The notes under the pieces: model-generated
The model's database searches: none
Told to the model about the DNA's origin: nothing
Seen by the model: only the letters and a program-made list of their open reading frames with translations
Shown here: in pieces, positions 1 through 8,510 of the stretch
Layout of the letters: every line of letters starts with the position of its first letter
Position numbering within the stretch: the first letter of the stretch is position 1
Translations under genes and position numbers: made by a program
Assembly (NCBI GenBank): GCA_018650285.1
Contig: JABIGF010000028.1
Span: 1-64,000 of the forward strand
Origin: Methanobacteriota archaeon
Lineage (GTDB): Archaea > Thermoplasmatota > Poseidoniia > Poseidoniales > Thalassarchaeaceae
DNA: 64,000 bases
Direction of reading: 5' to 3'

Positions 1-1
1 G

Positions 2-265
2 CCTCCAAGCGCTCCACCAATGCCACCATCCGGCCCACCAAGTGGTCCAGGTCCAATGCCTCCAAGCGCTCCACCAATGCCTCCAGCAGGACCACCAAGC
101 GGCCCAGGCCCAATGCCTCCATCCGGCCCACCAAGTGGTCCAGGCCCAATGCCTCCATCCGGTCCACCAAGTGGTCCAGGCCCAATGCCACCATCCGGCC
201 CACCAAGTGGTCCAGGCCCAATGCCTCCAAGCGGCCCACCAAAGAAACCACCCGCTGATGAATGA
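2..265 (+). CDS. C-terminal end of a proline/glycine-rich repeat protein (5' truncated)
   Basis: The frame is open from the left edge and stops with TGA at 263-265; the start lies outside the window. The visible ~87 residues are about five imperfect copies of a 12-residue unit of the type MPPSGPPSGPGP, ending in a short KKPPADE tail. At DNA level the unit is about 36 bases, so the array can change length by slippage. Such tails are usually flexible and surface-exposed. The function of the main protein cannot be told from this fragment. A T-run follows the stop. Confidence 0.75.
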   Translation, partial: PPSAPPMPPSGPPSGPGPMPPSAPPMPPAGPPSGPGPMPPSGPPSGPGPMPPSGPPSGPGPMPPSGPPSGPGPMPPSGPPKKPPADE

Positions 266-296
266 TACCTATTGTCTACTTTTGTACGCATAAAAC

Positions 297-307
297 ACTT
301 TTTTTTT
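297..307 (+). terminator. T-run behind the repeat protein
   Basis: An uninterrupted run of T begins about 30 bases after the stop at 265. Poly-T on the coding strand is the usual intrinsic termination signal in euryarchaea. No strong hairpin precedes it. Confidence 0.45.
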
Positions 308-354
308 GCGTGGTGTTGATATGGCCGCTCTAACCCCCACAGCATGAGGAGAGT

Positions 355-2373
355 ATGGTGTCGACGTTAGAAGTGACTCTTGTTGACGGCACAATCCATG
401 AAATTGCGGCCGGCGTCTCTGCTGGCGAAGTTATTCGTGACGCCTATGGTCGTGGTGCAGTCGCAGCAATTCTCAATGACCAACCAGTGGATTTGTCAAC
501 CCCGATTGAAGAATCATGCACCTTGGACCAAATATTACTTGAAAGCGATGAGGGTGTTGAAATCTTGCGCCATTCATGCGCTCATCTGTTAGCTCAAGCA
601 GTGACAGAACTTTATCCAGATGCAAAGCCAACAATTGGCCCAGCAATTGAGCACGGATTTTACTACGATTTTCATATGGAGCCTTTGGGCGAAGAAGACT
701 TGAAAGCAATTGAGAAGAAGATGCAATACTTTGTCAAACAGAATCTCAAAATTGAGCGTGAAGAACACACTTCGGCAACACTCGCTGAGATGTTTGCTGA
801 CAATTCTTTCAAGTCAGAAATCATTTCTGATAAACTTGAGGATGGAGATGCATCCACCATTTACCGCCAAGGCGATTTCTTTGACTTATGTCGCGGCCCA
901 CACGCCCCTTCGACATCTTACCTGCGCAATTTCAAACTGACTTCAACTTCACAAGCATTCTGGAGAGCAGACTCGTCTCGCGAAAGCCTCGTCAGAATCT
1001 ACGGTATGTGTTATGCCAACAAACAAGACCTCAAAGCGCGTGAAACTTTGCTACGTGAAGCGGCATTGCGTGATCACAGAAAACTGGGCAAAGATTTGCA
1101 ACTATTCCACATTGATGAGATGGTAGGACAAGGCCTAATCCTTTGGACCCCACGTGGTAGTGTGGTTCGTCAAGAGTTGCAGAACTTCATTGGTGAGCAT
1201 CTCAGAAGACAAGGTTATTCTCAGGTTTTCACGCCTCACATTGGCAAACTAGACTTGTACCGTACGTCCGGGCATTTCCCTTACTATCAGGAGAGCCAAT
1301 ACCCTCCACTAGTTGAGAGAGACTTGATGGCAAAACTTGCTGATGATGATTGTTCTTGCTCAGAACTTGCTAACATGATGGGTGAGGGCGATATTGATGG
1401 TTACTTGTTGAAACCGATGAACTGCCCACATCACATTCGGCTTTTTGCCAGCCAGCCTCGCTCCTACAGGGATTTGCCACTAAGGCTGGCTGAGTTTGGA
1501 ACTGTTTACCGTTGGGAGCAATCTGGTGAAATATCAGGTATGACAAGAGTTCGTGGATTTACTCAGGATGATGCGCACTTGTTTGTGACTGAAGACCAGA
1601 TTGCCGAGGAAGTATTGGGATGCATTGAGTTGGTGCAAGTCATATTTGGTACGCTAGGTATGGATGATTATCGCGTGCGAGTTGGGTTGCGCGACCCAGA
1701 CTCGGACAAATATGTTGGAGAATCCGAACAGTGGGAAAAGGCTGAGGCCGCTTGTCGTCAAGCGGCTGCAAGTTTGGGTGTTGACTTTATTGAAGAAGAA
1801 GGCGAGGCTGCATTTTATGGGCCAAAAATTGACTTCGTAGTCAAGGATGTTCTTGGGAGAGAGTGGCAACTTGGTACAGTGCAAGTTGACTACAATTTGC
1901 CAGAGAGATTTGAGTTGGAATATACTGGTGGCGATGGAGAGAAGCACCGCCCTGTCGTAATTCACCGAGCGCCGTTTGGCTCAATGGAACGATTTGTTGG
2001 TGTGTTGATTGAACACTTTGCTGGCAAGTTCCCTACTTGGTTAGCACCTACTCAAGTTCACATCATTACGATTTCAGAGAAGCACAAAGAATACGCTGCC
2101 AAAGTGGCAAGCGAACTCAAAATGATTGGTGCGCGAGTTGAAGTTGATGATAGTGACAATACGATTGGCAAGAAAATTCGCACTCATCGCAAGATGCAAC
2201 CAGCTTACATGGTGATTCTAGGAGATGACGAGGCGGACAACGATACTGTCAGTATTCGTAACCGTAAGGGCGACCAGGTGCAGGGAATTCCGCTTGACAA
2301 TTTCATGGCTAATCTGTCAGCAGAGATTGAAACTAGAAATGCTGAGCAAAATCTTGTGCCGCCTCAAGAATAA
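355..2373 (+). CDS. thrS: Threonyl-tRNA synthetase, bacterial type
   Basis: Charges tRNA-Thr with threonine in the cytoplasm. The 672 residues follow the bacterial/eukaryotic architecture: TGS domain (about 1-65), the N2 editing domain with HxxxH (His73, His77) and Cys179/His183 that clear mischarged serine, class II catalytic core, and an anticodon-binding domain from about residue 565. The active-site zinc ligands are visible as Cys357 (MNCPHH), His408 (QDDAH) and His537 (IHRAP). Many archaea instead have an unrelated DTD-like editing domain, so this copy is probably an ancient acquisition. An insertion of roughly 20 residues (about 320-345, with CSCSE) precedes the zinc Cys. The start at 355 follows GAGGAGAG; an ATG at 344 is out of frame. 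Confidence 0.97.
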   Translation: MVSTLEVTLVDGTIHEIAAGVSAGEVIRDAYGRGAVAAILNDQPVDLSTPIEESCTLDQILLESDEGVEILRHSCAHLLAQAVTELYPDAKPTIGPAIEHGFYYDFHMEPLGEEDLKAIEKKMQYFVKQNLKIEREEHTSATLAEMFADNSFKSEIISDKLEDGDASTIYRQGDFFDLCRGPHAPSTSYLRNFKLTSTSQAFWRADSSRESLVRIYGMCYANKQDLKARETLLREAALRDHRKLGKDLQLFHIDEMVGQGLILWTPRGSVVRQELQNFIGEHLRRQGYSQVFTPHIGKLDLYRTSGHFPYYQESQYPPLVERDLMAKLADDDCSCSELANMMGEGDIDGYLLKPMNCPHHIRLFASQPRSYRDLPLRLAEFGTVYRWEQSGEISGMTRVRGFTQDDAHLFVTEDQIAEEVLGCIELVQVIFGTLGMDDYRVRVGLRDPDSDKYVGESEQWEKAEAACRQAAASLGVDFIEEEGEAAFYGPKIDFVVKDVLGREWQLGTVQVDYNLPERFELEYTGGDGEKHRPVVIHRAPFGSMERFVGVLIEHFAGKFPTWLAPTQVHIITISEKHKEYAAKVASELKMIGARVEVDDSDNTIGKKIRTHRKMQPAYMVILGDDEADNDTVSIRNRKGDQVQGIPLDNFMANLSAEIETRNAEQNLVPPQE

Positions 2374-2488
2374 ACGCTTTACTGAGGCGTTGCTCAGCCC
2401 GTACCCTTTGAGTCAAACCACATAAAAGAGTGGGGTGAGCACCTATTTCAAACGCTATGGCTATTGATGAAGATTTTATGAATGTTTG

Positions 2489-2496
2489 AAATATAG
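2489..2496 (+). promoter_or_regulatory. TATA-like box for the ATPase pair
   Basis: AAATATAG lies 25-32 bases before the ATG at 2521, and no Shine-Dalgarno sequence is seen between them. This spacing fits an archaeal TATA box driving a leaderless transcript. Confidence 0.4.
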
Positions 2497-2520
2497 TGAC
2501 ACTTTCCCAACCTTGTTATT

Positions 2521-3999
2521 ATGGCTCCTCGTGCGTTAATCACATCAATTCGGCTAGAAAATTTCAAAGCATTTATTGATACAGGAAATATCCCTCTAAA
2601 ACCAATAACTCTCTTAGTTGGGAAAAACAGTGCAGGAAAGAGTTCGTTGATTAAGGCAATTCTGGCCTCTTCACAGACTGCCAGACAAGCGAAATTAGAT
2701 AATTCATATTTCCGTCTTATTGGAGATTATACCAATCTGGGAACCTATGGTGATACAGTTTATGGTAATGATACAACCACAAATTTCTCAGTTGGATTTG
2801 AGGTAAATGGACCTAGTCATAAAAAAAAATCTTCTTATCGTTTTCGGTATTCATTCTCTCGACACGAAACAAATCCATTGGGGACATCTATTTTAGGTGT
2901 TGAAGCATATTACAACAATAATTTCATTTGCTCAGCTAAAGACCCATCTGAGGAAACAAAGAAAGTCAAAAAAATGAAAAAGCATGTAGATGATATTAGA
3001 TTAAGTTATCCTAGGATAACAAATGTTGCTAATTTTGCAGAAAAGGATGAAGAGGACGAATATCAAGTTTTCTTGAAGCAATTTGCAGATGCAATGGATA
3101 TTGTTGCTGGTGAAGATAAAGAAACTGAATCGGAGGAAAAAGAAATTAAATATTCAAACGAGATATATATTCGCGATTTCATTTTGAATATTAGCAAATT
3201 ACCAAAATCAAAGAAGAAACAGAAGAAATATCAAATAAATTTTGGAATAGATGACATGTTAAGCCCTTACATTGGCGATACGCGAGCGGCATCTCTTCAC
3301 CTTCAGGGTGTTTTGACTAGAACAATCTATCTCGGGCCTTTACGCGATGAGCCTACCAGAGAAGCTAGGCTGGCTCAATCCTCAGGCAATAGAATTGGAA
3401 TCAAGGGAGAAGATTTGGCAACAATGCTCCATCTTAGAACAACTAAGCCGGATTTCATGAAGAAATTCAATTCTCACCTTCAATCATTAGGGGTGGCAGA
3501 TTCAGCAATAACATCGCCAAGTTACATGAGGGACAAAGATGACAAAGAGGTAGAAACTGGTTTCATTAAGATTCTTTTAGAACATGAAGGAACAACTCGT
3601 TCATTGATGGATCTTGGTTTTGGCACAAGTCAAGTATTACCGATTATTTTTGAACTCAGTTTAAGGAGAGATCGTTTGCTGGTCATTGAACAACCTGAAT
3701 TGCATCTCCATCCGGCAGCCCAATCAGAAATTGGGAGTCTACTAAATTTTTCTATTGAGCAAAACAATCAACTCATTGTAGAAACTCACAGTGCTAACAT
3801 GATAGAACGATTGAAGAGACTCATTCGTGAAGGTCAGTTAGACAACGATGATATCAATATAATTTACATTGGGAAGGACGAGGAGAATGGGGGTTCCCGT
3901 TGTGATGTCATCGGTTTCAATGAGAAGGGTGAATTTACAGACGCCTGGCCTGAAGAGAGTTTCTTTGGTGAAAGAGAAAAAGAATATCTTGATTGGTGA
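2521..3999 (+). CDS. ABC/OLD-like ATPase with DUF3696-type C-terminus (candidate defence ATPase)
   Basis: The protein has 492 residues. An SMC/OLD-type P-loop is clear: Walker A at 34-42 (GKNSAGKSS), ABC signature-like stretch LGFGTSQ at 365-371, Walker B LLVIEQPE at 386-393 with LHLHP after it, and an H-loop ETHS at 421-424. The segment YLGPLRDEP (270-278) and the C-terminal WPEESFF (476-482) resemble AAA proteins carrying DUF3696. Between residues 130 and 240 lies a lysine/glutamate-rich insertion, probably the coiled arm. There is no Toprim nuclease domain. It is translated just before the next gene (4-base gap) and is visibly more AT-rich than thrS. Family members are often found in anti-phage systems; that role here is inference. 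Confidence 0.85.
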   Translation: MAPRALITSIRLENFKAFIDTGNIPLKPITLLVGKNSAGKSSLIKAILASSQTARQAKLDNSYFRLIGDYTNLGTYGDTVYGNDTTTNFSVGFEVNGPSHKKKSSYRFRYSFSRHETNPLGTSILGVEAYYNNNFICSAKDPSEETKKVKKMKKHVDDIRLSYPRITNVANFAEKDEEDEYQVFLKQFADAMDIVAGEDKETESEEKEIKYSNEIYIRDFILNISKLPKSKKKQKKYQINFGIDDMLSPYIGDTRAASLHLQGVLTRTIYLGPLRDEPTREARLAQSSGNRIGIKGEDLATMLHLRTTKPDFMKKFNSHLQSLGVADSAITSPSYMRDKDDKEVETGFIKILLEHEGTTRSLMDLGFGTSQVLPIIFELSLRRDRLLVIEQPELHLHPAAQSEIGSLLNFSIEQNNQLIVETHSANMIERLKRLIREGQLDNDDINIIYIGKDEENGGSRCDVIGFNEKGEFTDAWPEESFFGEREKEYLDW

Positions 4000-4003
4000 G
4001 TAG

Positions 4004-5152
4004 ATGCTGCCAGCGATTGTTCTTAGCAAGGGTTGCAAAGAACGATGCTCAAAGTCTCCAACTGACTCCACAGCGTCACTGAGCCAAATAAAAAAATTAG
4101 TTTCCGAGGGGGCAATCTTAGTGATTGGGCCAAAACTTTGGAAACATTTCATGGACAAGGAGCAGGATATTTCTGCAGAAGATAGATTACACCAGCACGA
4201 AATTCGAGGTTTAATCGGGTTTGCTCTTCAAGAATTAAGGCTTTGGAAAAAGGAGGACTTACCCTGGTTTGTTGATGAGGTTGAACATTTTGAGCCATTT
4301 AAATTTTTGAAGACTATTTTCTTGCAGCCGAATGAGTTGATTGATGGAAGTGAGTGGGAAAAATTTGCATTAAAGGAAGAACTGATTGTTGGCGATTATA
4401 ATATTAAAATTAGAAAATTATCACTCGGTACTAAAGATATTACCACAAGTTTTGATATCCCAATCAATAAAGGCGACAATATAGAAGATATTAGCCATCA
4501 TCTACTTTCATTGATTCATTGGTGTGAGAGTATTACCATTTGGGATGCCTATTCAGTTTGGCGGCACAAGGATTCACTGAAAAACCGCGGTCTTTCTTCT
4601 GGTTTGACCAATTTTTTCAGATGGATTGTTGATGCACGTACTGAAATGAAGATGCCATTAGAACGGTTACGCATTATCTCGAGATCACGAATCTCTGATT
4701 CCAAAGTAACCCCCCTTTTTAACAAACTCAAGAATATTATTGAAAATGATGGGGACCCAAAATCAATATTAGCAGAAATTAAAACAATGGAATCTGAAAG
4801 TTCAGCCCAGAGGGATGTTAGAAATGAGATGGTAGAAGTACTTGATAATCTAATCAACGAAAGTAAACTTGCAAAAGTGGTCAAGCCCATTCAAAACGAT
4901 CCTCGCTATGGCATTCAATTGGGTTTCATTGGCGACAAAATGGGAGATAGATACCTTGTTTTTGAACGAGGGGGGTTGTCTCTCACATACTCATTGGGCC
5001 ATTCAGGATTCATGCATTTTGAATCTGGCAGCAGGAAAGGAAAGGTTCAGTATAATTTCAATATATCCGGGCCACATCCAAGTAAAATATGGAAACCTTT
5101 CACAACCCGAATCTCTACTATGATTAATCACAATAAATTCATCTATCATTAA
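4004..5152 (+). CDS. Partner of the ATPase, unknown family; possible MIT_C/phospholipase-D-like domain
   Basis: The protein has 382 residues and no domain I can assign firmly. It begins four bases after the ATPase stop with GGTGA just upstream, so the two are almost certainly co-translated. Around 177-187 there is ITIWDAYSVWR, followed at 200-206 by GLTNFFR, a strand, and at 314-335 GDRYLVF then SLGHSG. This order loosely resembles the PLD-like MIT_C domain (a D-x-Y strand, then HDR...G.SLG), with Gly in place of the usual His. If so, this would be the effector and the upstream ATPase the sensor or motor. No signal peptide or membrane segment is seen. The domain match is by eye and weak; the gene call is strong. 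Confidence 0.75.
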   Translation: MLPAIVLSKGCKERCSKSPTDSTASLSQIKKLVSEGAILVIGPKLWKHFMDKEQDISAEDRLHQHEIRGLIGFALQELRLWKKEDLPWFVDEVEHFEPFKFLKTIFLQPNELIDGSEWEKFALKEELIVGDYNIKIRKLSLGTKDITTSFDIPINKGDNIEDISHHLLSLIHWCESITIWDAYSVWRHKDSLKNRGLSSGLTNFFRWIVDARTEMKMPLERLRIISRSRISDSKVTPLFNKLKNIIENDGDPKSILAEIKTMESESSAQRDVRNEMVEVLDNLINESKLAKVVKPIQNDPRYGIQLGFIGDKMGDRYLVFERGGLSLTYSLGHSGFMHFESGSRKGKVQYNFNISGPHPSKIWKPFTTRISTMINHNKFIYH

Positions 5153-5286
5153 TTCATCAATGAATAGAATCTACACTTCCTCTATGAGTTTAGTACAGTA
5201 ATGCACATGGGTTTCAATGGGTATTGCAAGGGTTGCAAGGGATGAGCACTTGGCTTACAGGGTATGCACAGTGACTACCGCCTGAG
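5153..5286. other. Intergenic gap between convergent genes with a repeated 13-mer
   Basis: This short non-coding gap lies between the ATPase partner and the nuclease. It contains GCAAGGGTTGCAA at 5226-5238, which also occurs at 4027-4039 near the start of the partner gene. No hairpin with a T-run is evident. Confidence 0.4.
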
Positions 5287-6552
5287 TCACTCTTCTTCAG
5301 AAATCAATTGCTTGTAGGCATCAAGTTGCTTCTTGTATTTCTTAGCCCACACAACCCAGTTCTCTCGCATCCCTTCCATTGCCTCATCATTTACCGGCAC
5401 GACTGTGAAAGCCCCACTTTCACGTGAAATCAAGAGCAACAGCATGTACTCATTTTCCACGCCTTGGAGGTAAAGCGCAGCCTGCTTGGAATAATTTCTC
5501 TTCCATTTGTATTTGAAAATAGATTTTTGATTATTGTCTTCAGGAACTTCGTGAGGAAACACTCGTAGTGTCTTTGTCTCAACAGGGACACCTTGGAAAT
5601 TGAGGTCAGGAGTCCCACCTACACTGACTCCCAACTCTTCACAATCAAAGCGCACCCTCTGGCCACGAACCCACTCTTCAGAATTGATGTTCTCAAAAGT
5701 CTCGGTCAAAAACTCGTCAAACGCATGACCGATCTCTATCATTCCTAGTGGTGAATTTTTCATTGCTTTTCGCTCAGTCTTTCTCCACTTCGCAATATTA
5801 TGAATCACTCGTTTGAATTTTGAGTGTTCTTTCAAGTCTGACACGCGTATATAATTGGTCATTTGATTATACATATCAAAGAATTTTGGTGGTGCCATTT
5901 CAGTTTCGTTGAGAATTTGTGCTAAACTTTCGCCCGCTTTTTTCGCTACAGCATCAGCCTCTTTATCTTCAACTACTCCCACTAGCCCATTGCTTATCTC
6001 ATGGTGTGGGATGTATGTCCACTCAACCTGCTCAAGGAAATCATTGAACCATTTTGTTGAATCAGGAGAAACGTCGGCTCTTTGGCGCGGTTTACTATGG
6101 CAATGAATTTCTGGCTGGTTAGCTTCAAACATTTCTCCGCAATCGCGACATCTCCAATTGTACGGTTTATTGAGAGCACGTGAGGCTGGTTTCTTGTCTT
6201 GCTGCTTATTTCCATCGCTATCGGTTTTGCCTCCATTCTTTCTAGAACCTTTCTTGGCATTTTGTCCGGCGTTAAAGGCGTGTTTTCTCGCCTCGTTTGT
6301 CAAAATAAGCGGTGAGTGTCCTGGTCCAGTCACAATCACTAATCCCGGCGCAGGGATAACTCCACGTTTTCTCCACGCTTTGGAATTGAACGCTTCTCCA
6401 CCTTCTGGTGGCTTTCCGTCCTGCACATTCCACAGTCGTTTGAAGACTTCATTGTCATCAAATTCTTCGTCTTTGCGCCCGATAACCGTGCATTCATCTG
6501 CACGATTTTCTGCGTACCATTTCTTCCATTCGCTAAGCGTTGCTTCTATCAT
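5287..6552 (-). CDS. PD-(D/E)XK nuclease (Cas4/RecB-like) with zinc-finger-like cluster
   Basis: The protein has 421 residues. The C-terminal half carries the order expected of Cas4/RecB-type nucleases: GHAFDEFL (275-282), GGTPD with Asp316, VETK with Glu325 and Lys327, and YSKQAALYLQ with Gln357. A Cys/His cluster (Cys135, Cys138, His150, Cys151, His152) precedes it and may bind zinc or nucleic acid. Residues 95-125 are a Lys/Gly/Asn-rich linker. The N-terminal ~90 residues are unassigned. It is convergent with the ATPase pair and separated from the next gene. The four Cys of a Cas4 Fe-S cluster are not seen, so it is not Cas4 itself. DNA cleavage is inferred from the motif. Confidence 0.75.
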   Translation of the reverse strand: MIEATLSEWKKWYAENRADECTVIGRKDEEFDDNEVFKRLWNVQDGKPPEGGEAFNSKAWRKRGVIPAPGLVIVTGPGHSPLILTNEARKHAFNAGQNAKKGSRKNGGKTDSDGNKQQDKKPASRALNKPYNWRCRDCGEMFEANQPEIHCHSKPRQRADVSPDSTKWFNDFLEQVEWTYIPHHEISNGLVGVVEDKEADAVAKKAGESLAQILNETEMAPPKFFDMYNQMTNYIRVSDLKEHSKFKRVIHNIAKWRKTERKAMKNSPLGMIEIGHAFDEFLTETFENINSEEWVRGQRVRFDCEELGVSVGGTPDLNFQGVPVETKTLRVFPHEVPEDNNQKSIFKYKWKRNYSKQAALYLQGVENEYMLLLLISRESGAFTVVPVNDEAMEGMRENWVVWAKKYKKQLDAYKQLISEEE

Positions 6553-6626
6553 TTTTCCATCTTCTGATGAGCACCCGGAGTGCTCTTATCACTACCCGCT
6601 TGTGCGTTGACCCTATTTGAATGATT

Positions 6627-8381
6627 TCAAATTCGGCGGCGGAGCGCTTCCATCATGCCATCGGCTTCGCCTAGTTTGGCTAAGCAACTATCCATGTCGC
6701 CGATTTGATGCGCAGCAGCAGCCTCACCAACAGCCGCTTCGCACGCATTGCGTTCACCATCTCCAACTTTGATTCCAGCCGCTTCCAACTTGTTGCGCAG
6801 CCCTCGCCATTCTTCTTGTAAGAAATTGAGAAGTTCTCCGGCCTCACCGCTTGCTGCACCTTCTGCATCGAGTTCTTTGGTAATTTCATTTAGTAGCATT
6901 GCTGCATGCGACCACTGCTTATCTTTACGAGACTTGTCAACCTCTTTGAGCCGCGCGTCCCACTCTTTCGCATCTGCCCAGTCACTCCATCGAGCGATGA
7001 GTTTCTTACGCTGACGCCACGCCTTCTGTACTTCCACCATCGCTTCTGATTCACGCGTGACTTCACGAAGTATTGAGTCGGCCATCCCTCTAGCAAGTGA
7101 GAAATTACCCTCTTCTAGTGCGGCCTTTGCCTGCTCTAATCTTTCAGCAAAGTCAGAGTCATCAATGCCATCTGCTGCTTTGATGGCCCGTTCAGCATCT
7201 TTGACAACCTCGCCAGCATCTTCCTCGGTTTGGCCAAGATTCTCAACATGTTCAGGGATTGCAAGTGCAATTCCAGTCGCTTCTGCTGGAGTCTCTCTTG
7301 CAAGCGCTGCTTCCGCCTCTTCAACGGCTCTAAACAGCGAATCGTATTGTGCGCCTTCGCAGCCAGATAAGGCTCTCTTGCCGTCAGCGATGGCCTTCTC
7401 TGCTTGTTGCCAAAATTCAATAATTTCTCCAGCGTGTTTTTTGGCTTTCCTGAATAGCATTTCTGCTTCACGTAGAGATCCAAGTTCCATCTCTCTCTCG
7501 CCTTGAGTGAGTAATCTCTTCGCTTTCTTGGCGGTTGGCGCAATATCATCAGCCTCTTCAACTGCTTTTGCAGCATCATCACGAATATCTGTGATATCAC
7601 TTGACATTGCCAATGTCCGCTCAATATCATCTTCTGCTAATTGCAGAATTGTCATTCCCTCTTTAGGGTCATTATACCCTGCCTCGTTAGCATTCTGTAG
7701 CAATGAAGCGGCTTGGTCAATTTGATGTCCTTGAGCACGTAACTCAAGAATGCGCAGTTCAATCTTATCGCGTAGAGTCTTGAATTTCTTGCGTGCGCCT
7801 TTATCGGGGTCTTTTCCATAGATGTCAAAAAATGCTACGGCGAATGCCATCAAACAGATGACAAGCGATGTAGTCAATACCACTCCTTCAGGGCCTCGGG
7901 ACAAAAAGAAAGCCATGGCGCTAGTCGCTCCAGCCAGTTGTACCAAACCGCGGTATCGTATCGCACCTAGTGTACCTGTCAAGACTTGTGAAGTGAACAA
8001 GTAGCACCCTATTCCAACCATACCTAGTGACCCATATCCTAGTTTAATGGACATACTTAATCCGCTGTCTAACATATTCATGCTTAGTACAATTAGTGGA
8101 GCCCACGCAATCGCTGTAATTGAGCCGAGTCTTGAGCGATGCTTTGGCCCGTAGTCAACAAAATCTTGCATTGCTAGAGCGAGTACCATCAAGATTAGAC
8201 CCGGGCCAAATCGCGGCAAAAAATCTGCATTGCCTTCAATCCCCGGCCAGATATACCAAGCCGCTGCGGCTACTAGAGAAATAGCTGAAATGATACCTAG
8301 TATTTCCAACCGTTCTCGTTGTTTTGCAACCGCTTCACCTAGGAGCGAGTCAACTTCTCCAACATCAACGGCCTCGCTCAT
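6627..8381 (-). CDS. Polytopic membrane protein with long helical/coiled-coil C-terminal domain
   Basis: About 584 residues. After a short cytoplasmic N-terminus there are around six hydrophobic segments between residues 25 and 190. The remainder (about 200-584) is Ala/Glu/Lys-rich, predicted helical and repeat-like, resembling tandem helical hairpins. No catalytic motif is visible. It may be a membrane-anchored scaffold. The start is ATG at 8381; an in-frame TTG directly before it would add one residue. I cannot assign a family. Confidence 0.7.
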   Translation of the reverse strand: MSEAVDVGEVDSLLGEAVAKQRERLEILGIISAISLVAAAAWYIWPGIEGNADFLPRFGPGLILMVLALAMQDFVDYGPKHRSRLGSITAIAWAPLIVLSMNMLDSGLSMSIKLGYGSLGMVGIGCYLFTSQVLTGTLGAIRYRGLVQLAGATSAMAFFLSRGPEGVVLTTSLVICLMAFAVAFFDIYGKDPDKGARKKFKTLRDKIELRILELRAQGHQIDQAASLLQNANEAGYNDPKEGMTILQLAEDDIERTLAMSSDITDIRDDAAKAVEEADDIAPTAKKAKRLLTQGEREMELGSLREAEMLFRKAKKHAGEIIEFWQQAEKAIADGKRALSGCEGAQYDSLFRAVEEAEAALARETPAEATGIALAIPEHVENLGQTEEDAGEVVKDAERAIKAADGIDDSDFAERLEQAKAALEEGNFSLARGMADSILREVTRESEAMVEVQKAWRQRKKLIARWSDWADAKEWDARLKEVDKSRKDKQWSHAAMLLNEITKELDAEGAASGEAGELLNFLQEEWRGLRNKLEAAGIKVGDGERNACEAAVGEAAAAHQIGDMDSCLAKLGEADGMMEALRRRI

Positions 8382-8440
8382 CAATTCTTCACGTACCGCC
8401 TCGCATCAATAACTTGACCCTTTCTTGATGTCTTACGGAT

Positions 8441-8457
8441 AGGTCGCTCTAGCGACC
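8441..8457. terminator. Palindromic hairpin between two minus-strand genes
   Basis: AGGTCGC and GCGACCT flank a TCTA loop, a perfect 7-bp stem. It lies about 55 bases past the stop of the surface protein at 8511. No T-run follows on the minus strand, so it may be an RNA-end or processing signal instead of a terminator. Confidence 0.35.
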
Positions 8458-8510
8458 TTTCTATGTCGGGCGATAATTTGTTCTAGAGGCAGGGTCGCAG
8501 AGAAGTGAAA

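Noticed and set aside
2-265. CRISPR-like or satellite repeat array
   Set aside because: The units are contiguous, in frame and code for a regular Pro/Gly repeat ending in a stop codon; there are no spacers.
5287-6552. Cas4 and hence a CRISPR-Cas locus
   Set aside because: The Fe-S Cys pattern of Cas4, other cas genes and repeats are all absent.
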